Part shown: positions 61,834 to 64,000 of the stretch, in pieces | How positions within the stretch are numbered: the stretch's first letter is position 1 | How the letters are laid out: the number at the start of each line of letters is the position of its first letter | Source of the DNA: Boswellia sacra | Lineage: Eukaryota; Streptophyta; Magnoliopsida; Sapindales; Burseraceae | DNA: 64,000 nucleotides | Assembly (NCBI GenBank): GCA_013180625.2 | Contig: SNVD02008040.1 | Location: forward strand, 186,001-250,000 | Reading direction: 5' to 3' | Notes under the pieces: generated by a model | Told to the model about the DNA's origin: nothing | What the model saw: only the letters and a program-made list of their open reading frames with translations | The model's database searches: none | Translations under genes and position numbers: made by a program

Positions 61834-63493
61834 TTCTATGATCTGGTTATTATTGAAGCTGGCGTTGGAGGCCATGGAGTTGCGTTGCATGCTGTAGAGA
61901 AGGTACTCTCACTCACAATTGTAATTGCAAGTCTGATGCTTAGCTCAACTTAGTAAAAAAAAAATCCATGCTTATTACTTCTTAGTAAAAACTCTTTGTA
62001 TCTAAACTTAGTATTGCCGTTGCCTCCTTGTTGCCATGTCATCTCTTTTATTTGTTTAACAGTTTTTATTTCATTCTCTTTTATTTTCACTCTCTCATGA
62101 TGTGATTACTGAGTTATTTACTATACTTATTTGGTATTATTTTGGGAGGAATTTAGGCGAGCATCATGGACCCTTAATACTTATAAATTGAAAAGAATTT
62201 GAATGCAGAGAATTCGATTACGTATTACAGGCAAGCATGAATAGGACTATGATGGATAAAATGGATGAAAAGTGTATTGATATTGGGTGTTGAGATAAGA
62301 TGATTATGTGGCATTTGTTTCAGATATTTTATGGAGTATTGATTGTAGTTGTACAGATTCTACCCATCAGGGTCAAGTTGAGTGTGTAAACGTCTTCTTC
62401 TTTGACTCTGAACAGCTTGGCTAATCTTGATCATTGCAGGGATTGAAAACTGCAATCATTGAGGGGGATGTAGTGGGGGGAACATGTGTGAACAGAGGTT
62501 GTGTACCTTCTAAAGCCTTTCTGGCTGTAAGTGGTCGAATACGTGAACTTCAGAGTGAGCATCACATAAAGTCTTTAGGTCTGCAGGTATAGAAGCTAAA
62601 ATTTTATGATTGTATATCTACTTCTCTCTCTCTCTCTCTCTTTTTGTGGTAATAGGAGTATCTTGTTTTTCATTATACAGTGCCCTATTCTTGTAACTTG
62701 TGGTAGGTTGCAGCTGCTGGTTTTGAAAGACAAGGTGTGGCTGATCATGCAAATAACCTTGCCATAAAAATTCATAATAATTTAACAAATTCTATGAAAG
62801 CTCTTGGGGTGGACATATTAACAGATTTCGAGACAGTTTTGGTAAGTCTAGCTGTAGACTATAATAAATAGTATGTTCTAGTTCTTTTTCAAGATCTTAT
62901 TCATCTTGATGCATATAAATTGTTTATGAAATTATTCAGGGCCCACAAAAAGTGAGATATGGGAACAACATAGTAACTACTAAAGATAAATAATGCAATG
63001 AAATGTGCCTTTTCGGTTGCTTTTTTTCTCATTTGTTGAGTTTAGACAAAGATTACAATTATAATAGAAAGGAAGTACTAAAAAATCTCATGTCTTCTTT
63101 TCCAACCAAAGATATGTTTGATTGGACCCTTAAAGTTATTCATTCTTAAAATATGTAGCTTCGTTAAGTTATTCCAGATAAGCAAAATGGAGAATGTTTA
63201 CTCTAAAGGAAAATGGAGAATACAACTTGGGGATTCCCTGTTGCCAGCACCTGTTCCTGGAGACTGGAATTCTTGTTATTGATAGAGAACTTTGTACGCC
63301 AGCTAGCTACAGTCTTCTGGTTTTTCTTACTCAGTTTTTTTAATACTATTTTTACTAATGATCTGCAGGGAAGACTATAATTATAAGTGACCATGCACTC
63401 AAATTGGAGTTTGTTCCTGACTGGATTGCAATTGTAGGAAGTGGTTATATTGGTCTTGAATTTAGTGATGTATATACAGCACTTGGAAGTGAG
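61834..63493 (+). pseudogene. Plastid-type dihydrolipoamide dehydrogenase fragment
   Basis: Exon pieces in order: up to 61902 (AGVGGHGVALHAVEK), 62440-62586 ([20 protein letters not shown] with the redox cysteines), 62707-62841 ([13 protein letters not shown]), 62940-62993 (GPQKVRYGNNIV then a stop) and 63369-63493 ([36 protein letters not shown]). The enzyme is the FAD/NAD E3 subunit of plastid pyruvate dehydrogenase. Defects: no transit-peptide exon, the first FAD-motif glycine is Glu (IIEAGVGG for IIGAGVGG), TAA at 62991, and the ATGSVPF..EVDG exon is lost or decayed (a faint trace may lie at 63222-63281). It may continue past the window. Confidence 0.8.
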
Positions 63494-64000
63494 GTAAAAC
63501 ATCTTCTTTTTCTTTTTTTCTTTAATTGGAGAATAGGTTTCCTTGCTCTCTTCCCTTCGTTGTGAACTGGCGTTTTATTTGATGTGTTCTTGCTTTTATG
63601 GAATTAAGTATCCCTAGGAGAATACTTCTTGATGTGTGCCATGCTTACTATTCCATATTACTTCAATACCATGGTTCATACTCGGATGATGAATTTTTGT
63701 GATATTTAATTTGCAAAACCTGTATATTGTTGGGTGTCTTAGTTGTTGAATAGAGAACTAATGGGTCTAGCTATGCTAAGACTACTATAAAGCATGCCAG
63801 TAGTATTTATTTATTATTATTATTATATTTATTTAGATTATTTTTATTTTTATAATCTATTAACTTAACATACACACACATAGAGACAACAACCAGGGAT
63901 TGCGAGAGGGAAAAACAGGCACCTGCAACACGGCTATTAACTAATCGAGAAATATTGCTGCTAAACCCGACTGTATTGTAAGTTGAAGTTTTCTTGTCTC
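63494..64000. other. Intron-like sequence at window edge
   Basis: Begins with donor gaggtaaaac after the last LPD exon seen. T-rich, with an (ATT)n-like run near 63810, and no exon recognised before the end. Confidence 0.5.

Larger units (their letters stand above)
60781..64000 (+). mobile_element. Candidate CACTA element carrying captured gene fragments (open at right edge)
   Basis: cactataagaa at 60781 matches the plant CACTA terminal motif (CACTACAAGAA-like). The first 180 bases contain repeated subterminal motifs in both orientations: tttgtcactt at 60802, ttgacaa, tttgtcactta near 60895 and aagtgaca near 60933. ata precedes the terminus, compatible with a 3-bp target duplication. Beyond this lie unrelated exon pieces of two genes. 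The opposite terminus is outside the window, so the call is provisional. Confidence 0.45.

Overview
The window is eudicot plant nuclear DNA. It is AT-rich, its genes have GT..AG introns, and plant-specific families (an expansin, BTL-type RING-H2 and F-box genes) sit among Ty1/copia and Ty3/gypsy LTR elements, hAT, CACTA-like, foldback MITE and SINE sequences. I could not fix the species. No CRISPR array, operon, rRNA or convincing tRNA gene was seen.

Layout. 1-27.2 kb is a decayed tandem array of minus-strand F-box genes: one cut by the window edge (1-244), one intact (17528-18703), and fragments near 5.6, 23.5-23.9 and 25.8 kb. Their 5' and 3' flanks recur as long degenerate repeats. The array is broken up by a 3.85-kb solo LTR (851-4704), gypsy remnants (7-9.7 kb), a young but defective Ty1/copia element (11586-16770) and a foldback MITE (23909-24050). 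At 24.3-25.8 kb a mitochondrial acyl carrier protein first exon lies directly upstream of a deleted pyruvate kinase copy.

27.5-46.3 kb is the gene-bearing part: cytosolic pyruvate kinase (+, 3 exons), a BTL-type RING-H2 E3 ligase (-, one coding exon), a tRNA-derived SINE, an EXPA12-like alpha-expansin (-, 3 exons) and a second RING protein (-, at least 4 exons). The first coding exon of the second RING gene shows no AUG and begins inside a perfect 49-bp tandem duplication. These genes look like ordinary neighbours. They share no evident pathway and do not form a system.

46.4-64 kb is mostly transposon-derived. It holds a Ty3/gypsy-like element with about 2.1-kb LTRs, a tRNA-Arg-type primer site and only gag-like remnants (TR-GAG-like, 49514-56233). 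Next is a nest: a long-LTR fragment (56982-58950) interrupted by a truncated hAT element carrying a ~130-bp-arm hairpin, followed at 60781 by a CACTA-like terminus. Just inside that terminus, exon 1 of exportin-1 (XPO1) is followed by exons of plastid-type dihydrolipoamide dehydrogenase with a premature stop. This is a candidate gene-capturing CACTA transposon running off the right edge.

The most notable material is (i) this XPO1/LPD chimera, (ii) the ACP/pyruvate kinase chimera, (iii) the missing start codon with a 49-bp duplication in the RING gene, and (iv) several mobile elements whose target-site duplications or empty paralogous sites can be read directly.
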